Assembly (NCBI RefSeq): GCF_034424315.1
Contig: NZ_CP139972.1
Coordinates: 6,580,501 to 6,644,500, forward strand
Source: Chitinophaga sancti
GTDB taxonomy: Bacteria; Bacteroidota; Bacteroidia; Chitinophagales; Chitinophagaceae
Direction of reading: 5' to 3'
Length of the DNA stretch: 64,000 bases
Shown: positions 18,345 to 25,519 of the stretch, one piece after another
Layout: each line of letters opens with the position of its first letter
How positions within the stretch are numbered: position 1 is the stretch's first letter
Position numbers and translations under genes: made by a program
The notes under the pieces: generated by a model
Databases searched by the model: none
Told to the model about the DNA's origin: nothing
Seen by the model: the letters and a program-made list of their open reading frames with translations, nothing else

Positions 18345-18387
18345 TGTATATCACCTCATTATCCTTTGGATATAGAGGTGATATACA
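18345..18387. repeat. Perfect 13-bp inverted repeat between two reverse-strand genes
   Basis: TGTATATCACCTC (18345-18357) and GAGGTGATATACA (18375-18387) are exact reverse complements separated by 17 bases. No T-run follows on either strand, so a simple intrinsic terminator is unlikely. It lies 106 bases from the start of the secreted-protein gene and 101 bases past the end of the flavin oxidoreductase gene. It may be a transcript-end hairpin, an operator or a small repeat element. Confidence 0.75.
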
Positions 18388-18487
18388 AGTGACGAATTGG
18401 TGGCGGAGAAGTGATGAAGAGCGAGCGAATCTTAGCCCTTGTCAACATGGGCAAAGGGTAGACTTAAGCAGGAATGTAGATGGAAGA

Positions 18488-19486
18488 TTAGAAGTTGGTG
18501 CTGATATCTTTCCCGGAGTTCAGGGCGATCCTGGTTTCGTTCACCAGGGTATGCACGATTTCGGCGACGCTACTAATTTCATTAACGAGTTCAACGCTCT
18601 GGCCGGCGGACCATAATTGTTGATAATTACCGGGTTTTACGGCTTGTTCCAGTTTTTTCATTCCCCGGAGCTGAACGAGCATTTTGAAGTATTTGCGGGT
18701 ACGGGAATTGTTATTGAGTAGTTTTTCGAACCAGTTTTGTTTATATCCTATTTTCCGGGCGGTGGGGGTATTGATGATATTGCAGGGGGTACCGGAGAGG
18801 CGTTCGGTGAGTACGATGTCGTCCATGCCGTATTGGAGGATGGCGTTTTTGTATTCATCGCTGACGGAGGCTTCGTGGCTGGCAATAAACCGGGTGCCTA
18901 TAGATACGCCATCGGCGCCCAGCAGGAGGGCACTGGCTATCTGGTTGCCGTGGGCGATGCCACCGGCGGCCACGAGCAGTTTACCGGGAAAATGGGTTTG
19001 CAGGGAGGGGATGAGCACGTGCATGGGGTAGGGGCCGGCATGGCCACCGGCACCTGCGGTAACGGCGATAAAGCCATCGCAGCCTGCCTGTGCTGCTTTT
19101 TCGGCATGGGCCAGGTTAGTCACATCGCAGAGTACTTTTGCGCCATAGCTATGGGCGGCGGCAATGACTTCTTTAGGGCTGCCGAGGGAGGTAATGTAGA
19201 GGGGTACTTTGGCATCGGCACAGATCTGAAGGTGTTTGGCGTAGAGCGGGTTCGTTTTTTGAACGATGAGGTTCACGCCATAGGTACCTTGCGGGTGCAG
19301 GGAATGGTGTTGGTTCAGCTGGTCGAGTACATCTTTCAGTTCTCCTTCGTGGCGGTAATTGAGGGAGGGGAAGGTGCCTGCGATACCTTGTTCCATAGCG
19401 GATCTGACCATAGCTTCGTTACTTACCAGAAACATGGGGGCCATGATCACCGGGTATCGGATGCCCAGGGTGGAGGTTAATTTCAT
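18488..19486 (-). CDS. Nitronate monooxygenase-like FMN oxidoreductase
   Basis: 332 residues with the FMN-dependent TIM-barrel fold of the nitronate monooxygenase/FabK family. Characteristic segments are LGIRYPVIMAPMFLVSNEAM at the N-terminus, GGHAGPYPMHVLIPSL (containing the catalytic-region His), LLVAAGGIAHGNQIASALLLG and GADGVSIGTRF, which bind FMN phosphate. Members oxidise nitronates or act as enoyl-ACP reductases, so the true substrate is open. It is 18 bases downstream of ribE on the same strand; a link through flavin supply is possible but is only an inference from position. Confidence 0.88.
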   Translation of the reverse strand: MKLTSTLGIRYPVIMAPMFLVSNEAMVRSAMEQGIAGTFPSLNYRHEGELKDVLDQLNQHHSLHPQGTYGVNLIVQKTNPLYAKHLQICADAKVPLYITSLGSPKEVIAAAHSYGAKVLCDVTNLAHAEKAAQAGCDGFIAVTAGAGGHAGPYPMHVLIPSLQTHFPGKLLVAAGGIAHGNQIASALLLGADGVSIGTRFIASHEASVSDEYKNAILQYGMDDIVLTERLSGTPCNIINTPTARKIGYKQNWFEKLLNNNSRTRKYFKMLVQLRGMKKLEQAVKPGNYQQLWSAGQSVELVNEISSVAEIVHTLVNETRIALNSGKDISTNF

Positions 19487-19504
19487 ACGTGCGTTTTTAT
19501 TGGC

Positions 19505-20092
19505 CTAACTGACCGTTTTCTGCCGTGCGACGTATTTACCCAGGATATCGAATTCCAGGTTAATGATACTGCCGGCTTGGACAGCTGATATATTGGTGTG
19601 TTCGTAGGTATATGGAATGACAGCGATGCTGAATTCGGTGTTGGTCACGTTGAAAACAGTGAGGCTGATACCATTGAGGCAGATGGAGCCTTTTTCCACG
19701 ATGAGGCCGGCGAACTGTGCAGGGAAGCGGAAGCGGTATTCCCAGCTGCCGTTTTGCGGGGTGCAGGAAATGCATTCGCCGGTGGCGTCTACGTGGCCTT
19801 GTACGATGTGTCCGTCGATGCGGCCATTAAATACCATGGCTCTTTCCAGGTTTACCTGCTGACCTGGGCTGAGCAGGCCGATATTGCTTTTCTGGAGGGT
19901 TTCAGCGACGGCTACGATCTGGTAGATGTCCTTGTCAATATGGGTAACTGTAAGGCAAACCCCATTGTGGGCGATGCTTTGGTCTACTTTTAATTCCGGA
20001 GTGAGGGAGGAGCGGACGGTGATGACCATATTGCTACCTTCCTGTTTGGTAGTGATAACTTCGCCTAATGATTCAATTATTCCTGTAAACAT
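19505..20092 (-). CDS. ribE: Riboflavin synthase, alpha chain
   Basis: The enzyme dismutates two 6,7-dimethyl-8-ribityllumazines to riboflavin. The 195-residue protein shows two tandem lumazine-binding barrels: MFTGIIESLGEV opens the first (1-95) and the second begins near NGRIDGHIVQGHVDATG (about 94-110). The conserved SIAHNGVCLTV and SICLNGISLTV loops occur in each half. Length and symmetry are normal. It is followed closely by the flavin oxidoreductase gene. No FMN riboswitch is visible in the short upstream spacer shared with rpsU. Confidence 0.96.
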   Translation of the reverse strand: MFTGIIESLGEVITTKQEGSNMVITVRSSLTPELKVDQSIAHNGVCLTVTHIDKDIYQIVAVAETLQKSNIGLLSPGQQVNLERAMVFNGRIDGHIVQGHVDATGECISCTPQNGSWEYRFRFPAQFAGLIVEKGSICLNGISLTVFNVTNTEFSIAVIPYTYEHTNISAVQAGSIINLEFDILGKYVARQKTVS

Positions 20093-20160
20093 GAAACGAA
20101 ATTATGGAAAAAAGTGGAGGAGTGAGGTGACGGAAGGCAGGCATAAAATTCAAAGTTTAG

Positions 20161-20193
20161 TTTGTTTTTTTTGAATTAATTGATTTATCTTTG
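20161..20193 (+). promoter_or_regulatory. Promoter of rpsU
   Basis: TTTG at 20161-20164 and TATCTTTG at 20186-20193 with a 21-base spacer fit the Bacteroidota consensus. The predicted leader to the ATG at 20220 is about 20 bases and contains AAAAAGAGG. Confidence 0.7.
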
Positions 20194-20219
20194 CCTTCCT
20201 GAAAAAAAGAGGTATTTAT

Positions 20220-20417
20220 ATGTTAATTATCGATTCTAAAGATTGCGAAAATATTGACAAGGCGCTCAAGAAGTACAAAAAGAAATTTGAGAAAGCGCGT
20301 ATACTGTTACAGCTGAGAGGCCGTCAATCTTTCACTAAACCTTCTGTTAAGCGTCGTACCCAAGTGCTGAAAGCTGTTTACAAACAGCAGCTGGCTACAG
20401 GTAAATTTGATGCTTAA
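20220..20417 (+). CDS. rpsU: 30S ribosomal protein S21
   Basis: 65 residues, small and very basic, with the S21 pattern of an N-terminal strand (MLIIDSKDCENIDKALKKYK) and two helices ending in KRRTQVLKAVYKQQ. In Bacteroidota, S21 together with S18 and S6 forms the site that sequesters the anti-Shine-Dalgarno end of 16S rRNA, which agrees with the near absence of Shine-Dalgarno sequences in this window. It heads the rpsU-xerC-hpf-tRNA-tuf order and has its own terminator. Confidence 0.96.
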   Translation: MLIIDSKDCENIDKALKKYKKKFEKARILLQLRGRQSFTKPSVKRRTQVLKAVYKQQLATGKFDA

Positions 20418-20451
20418 TACCTGATTACGGATAATTCCAACGCAAAATATG

Positions 20452-20496
20452 TGATGATTGTAAGGTTTTCGTAACTTTACAATCATCAATTTTTTT
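20452..20496 (+). terminator. Terminator between rpsU and xerC
   Basis: TGATGATTGTAA (20452-20463) pairs with TTACAATCATCA (20477-20488), a perfect 12-base-pair stem, followed by seven T. The T-run ends only two bases before the GTG start of xerC, so xerC translation should depend on read-through or on a start inside this region. Confidence 0.85.
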
Positions 20497-20498
20497 GT

Positions 20499-21440
20499 GT
20501 GAGCGAAGTATTACCCCCGGTAGTAGACCGTTTCCTGGCTTATATACAGCTTGAAAAGCGCTATTCAGCGCATACAGTTGTTGCTTATCAGCAGGATCTT
20601 ATCCAGTTTTTCACTTTTATACGATCTCAATATGGCGATGTGTCCTTATCAGGCATATCGCATTTGCATGTCCGTACCTGGCTGGCAGGATTGATGGAGG
20701 AAGGGATGATTGCGAAGACTGTTAACCGGAAAGTTTCTACACTCAAATCATTATTCAAATACGCATTACGGCAGGGGGAAATTACCCAGACCCCTATGAC
20801 GAAAGTGACGGCGCCTAAATCAGGTAGCCGCTTACCTCATTTTATTGAGGAAAAGGGGATGCAGGCGATTGAGGATAATCGGAGCATGCGGAAGGGGAGG
20901 GAGGATCAGGTTATTTTTGGAGATGATCTGGCGGGGAAGACGCATCGGATGATATTTGAGTTATTGTATCATACGGGGATCCGATTGTCAGAGTTAATAG
21001 AATTGAAGTCAGTAAATGCAGATATATCCCGATTAACGATTAAAGTAATGGGGAAGGGGGGGAAGGAGCGGATCATACCGATAAGCCCGCTTTTGGCTAC
21101 TCTAATGAACGAATATAGGGATGCTAAGAAGCGGGAGCTGGCGGAATTTGATATGGATGTGTTACTTGTACATCCGGAATCGGGTCGTAAATTATATCCA
21201 AAGTATGTTTACCGGGTGGTGCGGCATTATCTCTCAGCGCACGGGATTACGACGATCAGTGAGAAAAGTCCGCATACACTGCGGCACACATTTGCAACAC
21301 ATTTAATGAATAATGGGGCGGATTTAAATGCCGTGAAGGAGTTATTGGGCCATGCGAGCCTGGCTTCGACGCAGGTGTATACGCATAATACGATAGAAAA
21401 GCTGAAGGAAGCGTATAAGAAGGCGCACCCGAAAGGCTAG
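20499..21440 (+). CDS. xerC: Tyrosine recombinase XerC/XerD type
   Basis: 313 residues from a GTG start. Residues 6-95 form the SAM-like core-binding domain. The catalytic domain holds all six active-site residues: Arg162 (HTGIRLSEL), Lys187 (KGGKER), His259 and Arg262 (HTLRHTF), His285 (LLGHASL) and nucleophile Tyr294 (TQVYTHN). Length and lack of an arm-binding domain fit chromosome-dimer resolution at dif, not an integrase. Its place between rpsU and hpf matches the ordinary core-genome arrangement in Bacteroidota, so it is not a mobile-element gene. XerC versus XerD cannot be settled here. Confidence 0.92.
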   Translation: MSEVLPPVVDRFLAYIQLEKRYSAHTVVAYQQDLIQFFTFIRSQYGDVSLSGISHLHVRTWLAGLMEEGMIAKTVNRKVSTLKSLFKYALRQGEITQTPMTKVTAPKSGSRLPHFIEEKGMQAIEDNRSMRKGREDQVIFGDDLAGKTHRMIFELLYHTGIRLSELIELKSVNADISRLTIKVMGKGGKERIIPISPLLATLMNEYRDAKKRELAEFDMDVLLVHPESGRKLYPKYVYRVVRHYLSAHGITTISEKSPHTLRHTFATHLMNNGADLNAVKELLGHASLASTQVYTHNTIEKLKEAYKKAHPKG

Positions 21441-21714
21441 GTCTGCATTCTCCCATTCAAAGGCGGCCTGCATCTTTTGCCCGGGGTAAATGCAATGAAT
21501 CCTTTTTCGATTTTCCTGCATTTATATATTAACAAAATATTACTAAATGGTTATGATAATAATCACTTAATTCACTAAATTAGTAATGAGTTCTTTGTAT
21601 GTTGTTTTTCATTAGTCAGTACACTCTCATGCCATTAAAAAAATTGATTGAAAGCCTATGACGTAATGTTACGAGCATGTACAAGATTGTTATAACTAAA
21701 AAAAAATTAGTGCT

Positions 21715-22014
21715 ATGAACGTTCAAATTCAAACTGTGCATTTTGATGCGGATTCCAAATTGATTGATCATGTGAGCAAAAAAATAGCAAAGCTCAACAC
21801 TTTTTATGACAGGATCATCAGCGTGGAAGTTTTTTTAAAGTTGGATGGAATAGCCCATCAGGTTAAGGATAAAGTAGCTGAGATAAAAGTGCACATTCCG
21901 CGCCAGGACTTATTTGTAAAGCACGAAAGCAAATCCTTCGAAGAATCTTTTGACCTCGCCTTTGACTCCGTCGTTAACCAGATTAAGCGTACTAAGGAGA
22001 AAAAAATTCAGTAA
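21715..22014 (+). CDS. hpf: Ribosome hibernation-promoting factor, short form
   Basis: 99 residues with the beta-alpha-beta-beta-beta-alpha fold of HPF/RaiA: MNVQIQTVHFDADSKLIDHV at the start and a basic central strand (KVHIPRQDLFVKHESKSFEE). A C-terminal helix ends in KRTKEKK. The short form binds the decoding centre and inactivates 70S ribosomes under starvation. It lies between xerC and the tRNA array. The 270-base region upstream is AT-rich, with no clean promoter that I can assign. Confidence 0.93.
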   Translation: MNVQIQTVHFDADSKLIDHVSKKIAKLNTFYDRIISVEVFLKLDGIAHQVKDKVAEIKVHIPRQDLFVKHESKSFEESFDLAFDSVVNQIKRTKEKKIQ

Positions 22015-22028
22015 AACCTTAAAAATAT

Positions 22029-22059
22029 TTTGGAATTAATAATCTGTTTACTACCTTTG
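22029..22059 (+). promoter_or_regulatory. Consensus promoter upstream of the tRNA array, inside an inverted repeat
   Basis: TTTG (22029-22032), a 19-base spacer and TACCTTTG (22052-22059) match the consensus perfectly. The -7 box is fully contained in the left arm of a 15-base-pair inverted repeat (22047-22061), so the DNA region and its transcript could both adopt a hairpin. Confidence 0.8.
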
Positions 22060-22099
22060 CCATCCCGAAACAAAAAAGGGATCGGGCAAAGGTAGTAAA
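22047..22099. repeat. 15-bp perfect inverted repeat overlapping a promoter
   Basis: TTTACTACCTTTGCC (22047-22061) and GGCAAAGGTAGTAAA (22085-22099) are exact reverse complements. Inside them ATCCC (22062-22066) can pair with GGGAT (22078-22082) around an A-rich loop. Two more small hairpins follow (AGTAAAG/CTTTACT at 22095-22110 and GGGC/GCCC at about 22113-22126). No coding region occurs here. Confidence 0.85.
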
Positions 22100-22171
22100 G
22101 TTCTTTACTGTAGGGCATTTAAGCCCAAACGATCAGGTACTAAAAAAAGTACGGGTGCTGAAAAAAAAGAT

Positions 22172-22201
22172 TTTGAAAGTTACAAAATACTATTATTTTT
22201 G
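22172..22201 (+). promoter_or_regulatory. Promoter of the tRNA-tuf operon
   Basis: TTTG (22172-22175), an 18-base spacer and TATTTTTG (22194-22201) lie 85 bases upstream of the first tRNA. This is the nearest promoter to the array and the second of two tandem ones. Confidence 0.75.
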
Positions 22202-22285
22202 CACCCTCTTAACGAAGCGACTGAGATGCTACTAAAGCAGCGAAAGAAGCACTTAAGATAAGTACACCAGATATATACTTGGTAT

Positions 22286-22359
22286 GCCACCATAGCTCAG
22301 TTGGCCAGAGCTACTGATTTGTAATCAGTGGGTCGGGGGTTCGAATCCCTCTGGTGGCT
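22286..22359 (+). tRNA. tRNA-Thr (anticodon TGT)
   Basis: The cloverleaf has the acceptor pair GCCACCA/TGGTGGC, D-arm TAGCTCAG, and an anticodon arm ACTGA-TTTGTAA-TCAGT giving TGT. The T-loop is TTCGAAT. CCA is not encoded. It is the first gene of a Thr-Tyr-Gly-Thr-tuf array. Confidence 0.97.
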
Positions 22360-22441
22360 CCGGAGAAATTCCGAAGCAAACAAAATAATACGAGTCCCGC
22401 AACGGATGAAGGGTTTGTAAGGTATTTCGGGAGTAAAGAAT

Positions 22442-22523
22442 GGGCAGGTTCCAGAGCGGCCAAATGGGGCGGACTGTAAATCCGCTGACTACGTCTTCAC
22501 AGGTTCGAATCCTGTCCTGCCCA
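22442..22523 (+). tRNA. tRNA-Tyr (anticodon GTA)
   Basis: The acceptor is GGGCAGG/CCTGCCC and the anticodon arm GCGGA-CTGTAAA-TCCGC gives GTA. A long variable arm, as expected for class II tRNA-Tyr, is present, with T-loop TTCGAAT. The total length of 82 bases fits. Confidence 0.97.
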
Positions 22524-22646
22524 CAAAGTGCAAATGTTCCGCCTTTGCCCATAGCAATGGCGGAACAGTTTTGTTAAGAAGAGGGGCTGAAAAGTGAGAG
22601 CGACATGACAATTCAATGAGTTCTTTCTGATATTATTTTAACAAAT

Positions 22647-22719
22647 GCGGGAGTAGCTCAGTTGGTAGAGCGACAGCCTTCCAAGCTGTAGGTCGCGGGT
22701 TCGAACCTCGTCTCCCGCT
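22647..22719 (+). tRNA. tRNA-Gly (anticodon TCC)
   Basis: The acceptor is GCGGGAG/CTCCCGC and the anticodon arm ACAGC-CTTCCAA-GCTGT gives TCC. The D-arm TAGCTCAG-TTGGTAGAGC and T-loop TTCGAAC are standard. The discriminator base is T and CCA is not encoded. Confidence 0.97.
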
Positions 22720-22903
22720 CATAGTTAATTACGAATTTGCTTCGTGATAACCTTGGGCGGAAAGTTTTGCAGAAATATTACACTGGTTCCGTTCAGGTAA
22801 AAAATCTCCAAAGCTTTATGAATATTGTTCGTCGTTCAGACTGGTTTCGAAGGGAACTGGAAGACTGGTGGGCGATATAAAGTTCTTTGCAAGTAATTAC
22901 AAT

Positions 22904-22975
<72 letters not shown>

Positions 22976-23009
22976 CAAGCGGATTCATTTATAGTCCGGA
23001 ATCCAACAT

Positions 23010-23087
23010 TTCGTTGTAGCTCAGTGGAAGAGCGGTTTCCGGTAATTGTGCCGGTAATGGTCATGAGTTCAATTCTCATCAGCGGTA
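23010..23087 (+). pseudogene. Degenerate tRNA-like element before tuf
   Basis: It has a normal D-arm (TAGCTCAGTGGAAGAGC) and a normal T-arm (ATGAG-TTCAATT-CTCAT), and six of seven acceptor pairs form, two of them G-T. The anticodon arm is not canonical: CCGG and CCGG can pair around an eight-base loop, and no five-base stem with a seven-base loop and T33 fits. The D- and T-arms resemble the preceding tRNA-Thr(GGT), so it is probably a decayed duplicate. An unusual tRNA or tRNA-mimic leader element of tuf cannot be excluded. Confidence 0.65.
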
Positions 23088-23156
23088 CAAGTTTGTAAAA
23101 CCGTTTTAACAAAACACAATCAATACAATCTTTACAAACCATCTAAAAAAAATACA

Positions 23157-24344
23157 ATGGCAAAAGAAACCTTTAAGCGGGATAAACCCCACGTAAACAT
23201 TGGTACCATCGGCCACGTTGACCACGGTAAAACTACCTTAACTGCTGCCATTACAAATATTTTGGCAAGCAAGGGTCTGGCTGAGAAGAAAGGATATGAT
23301 GAGATCGATGCCGCACCTGAAGAAAAGGAAAGAGGTATTACCATCAACACTGCACACGTAGAATACCAGACTGCTAATCGTCACTATGCTCACGTAGACT
23401 GTCCAGGTCACGCTGACTATGTGAAGAACATGATCACTGGTGCTGCGCAGATGGACGGTGCTATCCTGGTGGTTGCTGCTACAGATGGTCCAATGCCACA
23501 AACTAAAGAACACATCCTGCTCGCTCGTCAGGTAGGTGTACCTCGTATCGTTGTTTTCATGAACAAAGTTGACCTGGTAGATGATCCTGAACTGCTGGAA
23601 CTGGTAGAACTGGAAATCCGCGAGTTGCTGAGCAAATATAACTACGATGGTGACAACACTCCAATCATCAAGGGTTCCGCTACAGGTGCGCTGGCTGGTG
23701 AAGAGAAATGGGTTGCTGCTGTAGAAGAGCTGATGACTGCTGTAGATGAATACATTCCTCTGCCTCCTCGTCCGGTTGATTTGCCGTTCCTGATGTCTGT
23801 AGAAGACGTATTCTCTATCACAGGTCGTGGTACCGTTGCAACCGGTCGTATCGAACGTGGTAAAATCAAGGTTGGTGAACCAGTTGAAATCGTTGGTCTG
23901 ATCGAAAAACCACTGACTTCTACTTGTACCGGTGTTGAAATGTTCAAGAAACTGCTCGACGAAGGTGAAGCTGGTGACAACGCTGGTCTGCTGCTGCGTG
24001 GTATTGAAAAGAAAGATATCCGTCGTGGTATGGTTATCACTAAACCAGGTACTATCACTCCGCACACTGAATTCAAATGTGAAGTATACGTACTGAGCAA
24101 AGAAGAAGGTGGCCGTCATACTCCATTCTTCCAGAAGTATCGCCCTCAGTTCTACTTCCGTACTACGGATGTAACTGGTGAGGTTGAACTGCCAGCTGGT
24201 GTTGAAATGGTTATGCCTGGTGATAACATCGGTCTGACTGTTAAACTGATCGCTCCAATCGCTATGGAAAAAGGTCTGAAATTCGCTATCCGCGAAGGTG
24301 GACGTACCGTAGGTGCTGGTCAGGTTACTGAAATCGTTAAGTAA
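23157..24344 (+). CDS. tuf: Elongation factor Tu
   Basis: EF-Tu delivers aminoacyl-tRNA to the ribosome using GTP. The 395-residue protein has the P-loop GHVDHGKT (19-26), switch I ERGITIN, switch [18 protein letters not shown] for guanine specificity and GSATGAL. Domains 2 and 3 follow with [12 protein letters not shown] and the C-terminal [16 protein letters not shown]. Codon use is strongly biased, as expected for a very highly expressed gene. It follows the tRNA array and precedes tRNA-Trp and secE, the classical bacterial order. Confidence 0.99.
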   Translation: MAKETFKRDKPHVNIGTIGHVDHGKTTLTAAITNILASKGLAEKKGYDEIDAAPEEKERGITINTAHVEYQTANRHYAHVDCPGHADYVKNMITGAAQMDGAILVVAATDGPMPQTKEHILLARQVGVPRIVVFMNKVDLVDDPELLELVELEIRELLSKYNYDGDNTPIIKGSATGALAGEEKWVAAVEELMTAVDEYIPLPPRPVDLPFLMSVEDVFSITGRGTVATGRIERGKIKVGEPVEIVGLIEKPLTSTCTGVEMFKKLLDEGEAGDNAGLLLRGIEKKDIRRGMVITKPGTITPHTEFKCEVYVLSKEEGGRHTPFFQKYRPQFYFRTTDVTGEVELPAGVEMVMPGDNIGLTVKLIAPIAMEKGLKFAIREGGRTVGAGQVTEIVK

Positions 24345-24361
24345 TCACTTTTTTCAGCATA

Positions 24362-24455
24362 AAAGCCATTAGCAATTCGCAAATAGCTAGCCGTTAATCA
24401 GATTTTTTAGTAAATTCGGTTTCGGTCTTTATATAAGCAAACTGCTAATGGCTTT
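24362..24455. repeat. 13-bp inverted repeat flanking the tuf to tRNA-Trp spacer
   Basis: AAAGCCATTAGCA (24362-24374) and TGCTAATGGCTTT (24443-24455) are exact reverse complements bounding 68 AT-rich bases. The right arm ends five bases before tRNA-Trp. It resembles the terminal inverted repeats of a miniature non-coding element, but no target duplication is obvious. It could also be a processing hairpin for the downstream tRNA. Confidence 0.7.
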
Positions 24456-24459
24456 ATAC

Positions 24460-24530
24460 ACGGGCATAGTTCAATGGTAGAATAGAGGTCTCCAAAACCT
24501 TTGATCAGGGTTCGAATCCTTGTGCCCGTG
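24460..24530 (+). tRNA. tRNA-Trp (anticodon CCA)
   Basis: The acceptor is ACGGGCA/TGCCCGT with discriminator G, and the anticodon arm GAGGT-CTCCAAA-ACCTT gives CCA. The T-loop is TTCGAAT. The position between tuf and secE is the usual one in bacteria. Confidence 0.96.
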
Positions 24531-24542
24531 CAGTGTAAAATT

Positions 24543-24594
24543 GGTGAAAAGTGAAAGGTGAATTGTGAATTTCATTCGCCATTCACTTTTCACC
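24543..24594. repeat. Long hairpin between tRNA-Trp and secE
   Basis: GGTGAAAAGTGAA (24543-24555) and TTCACTTTTCACC (24582-24594) form a perfect 13-base-pair stem, extended by about six further pairs. No T-run follows, so read-through to secE is expected. The left arm is itself built of GTGAA-like short direct repeats. It may be an RNA processing or stabilising element. Confidence 0.75.
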
Positions 24595-24626
24595 TTTCAT
24601 GTTTTCAAACGGTTAATTTTAAACCA

Positions 24627-24818
24627 ATGAACAAGCTCAGAAATTACTTCCGGGAATCCTATCATGAACTGGTGCATAAAGTATCCTGGCCTACCTGGCA
24701 GGAACTGCAATCCTCAACAATGATTGTTCTGATCGCTACTGTGGTGATTACCCTCATTGTATGGGGTATGGATGCCCTGTCAAACGTGGTGTTATCACAG
24801 TACTATAAAATGTTCTAA
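24627..24818 (+). CDS. secE: Preprotein translocase subunit SecE
   Basis: 63 residues from the ATG at 24627 (MNKLRNYFRESYHELVHKVS). The conserved amphipathic region VHKVSWPTWQEL (about 15-26) is followed by a single transmembrane helix (about 31-52). I rejected an upstream in-frame ATG at 24558, because its extra 23 residues would be read through the hairpin and resemble no SecE. SecE bridges the two halves of SecY. Its stop is two bases before nusG. Confidence 0.95.
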   Translation: MNKLRNYFRESYHELVHKVSWPTWQELQSSTMIVLIATVVITLIVWGMDALSNVVLSQYYKMF

Positions 24819-24820
24819 TA

Positions 24821-25411
24821 ATGATTGAAGCATCCAATAACCCTGCAGAAGAAACAAATGTTCCGACTCAGGATACCAAATGGTATGTACTGAGAGTGGT
24901 AAGTGGAAAAGAAAAGAAGGTAAAAGAATACCTGGATATTGAGGTGCGTCGTTCCGATTGGGGAAATGTAATCACACAGATCTTCTTACCTGTTGAGAAA
25001 GTTTATAAAGTACAGGCCGGTAAGAAAGTAATGCGCGAAAAGAATTTTTATCCTGGTTATGTGATGATCGAAGCTATAGATGGTAAAATGACCGATGAGG
25101 TGATCCAATCCATCCGTAACGTTTCCGGTGTTATTCACTTCCTTGGTAAAGAAAAGCCAATCGCCCTGCGTAAAGCTGAAGTAAATAAAATGTTAGGTAA
25201 AGTTGATGAACTGTCTGATTCAGGACTGACCATGAGCGAACCTTTCATCGTCGGAGAAACTATCAAGATCATCGATGGACCATTCAATGACTTTAATGGT
25301 ATTATCGAAGAAGTGATCGAAGATAAGAAGAAACTGAAAGTGACTGTGAAGATCTTCGGCCGCGCTACTCCAGTAGAGCTGAACTTCATGCAGGTAGAAA
25401 AAATAAGCTAA
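24821..25411 (+). CDS. nusG: Transcription termination/antitermination protein NusG
   Basis: 196 residues with an NGN domain (about 20-125: KWYVLRVVSGKEKKVKEYL, FYPGYVMIEA) and a C-terminal KOW domain (about 140-196: IKIIDGPFNDFNGIIEEV). NusG binds RNA polymerase clamp helices and couples to S10 or Rho. It follows secE after two bases. Unlike the usual secE-nusG-rplK order, a terminator and a reverse-strand gene separate it from rplK here. Confidence 0.97.
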   Translation: MIEASNNPAEETNVPTQDTKWYVLRVVSGKEKKVKEYLDIEVRRSDWGNVITQIFLPVEKVYKVQAGKKVMREKNFYPGYVMIEAIDGKMTDEVIQSIRNVSGVIHFLGKEKPIALRKAEVNKMLGKVDELSDSGLTMSEPFIVGETIKIIDGPFNDFNGIIEEVIEDKKKLKVTVKIFGRATPVELNFMQVEKIS

Positions 25412-25432
25412 AGAATTTAGGTTTTTTAATAG

Positions 25433-25462
25433 GAGCCGTTCCGGAAGGGGCGGCTTTTTTTG
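25433..25462 (+). terminator. Terminator after nusG
   Basis: The stem AGCCG/CGGCT (25434-25438 with 25451-25455), extended by two G-T and two G-C pairs, is followed by seven T. It ends the tuf-secE-nusG unit and isolates it from the rplK operon. Confidence 0.85.
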
Positions 25463-25519
25463 TTGATAGGGGGCTGAACTAAAAAGTCAAAACAGGCTCT
25501 TAGGTCAGCCCCTCATTCA

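Noticed and set aside
18737..19480. 247-codon forward frame opposite the flavin oxidoreductase gene
   Set aside because: Very glycine-rich mirror of a conserved TIM-barrel gene; no independent evidence.
19505..20219. FMN riboswitch before ribE or rpsU
   Set aside because: The spacer is only about 130 bases and lacks the conserved multi-helix pattern of the FMN element.
20499..21440. xerC as part of a mobile element
   Set aside because: It lacks an arm-binding domain, has complete catalytic residues and sits in the usual rpsU-xerC-hpf core order.
23238..24119. 293-codon reverse frame inside tuf
   Set aside because: Antisense to EF-Tu; its length reflects strong codon bias in tuf, not a gene.
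24558..24626. N-terminal extension of secE from an upstream ATG
   Set aside because: The added residues are encoded by the hairpin region and do not resemble SecE; the ATG at 24627 gives a normal 63-residue protein.
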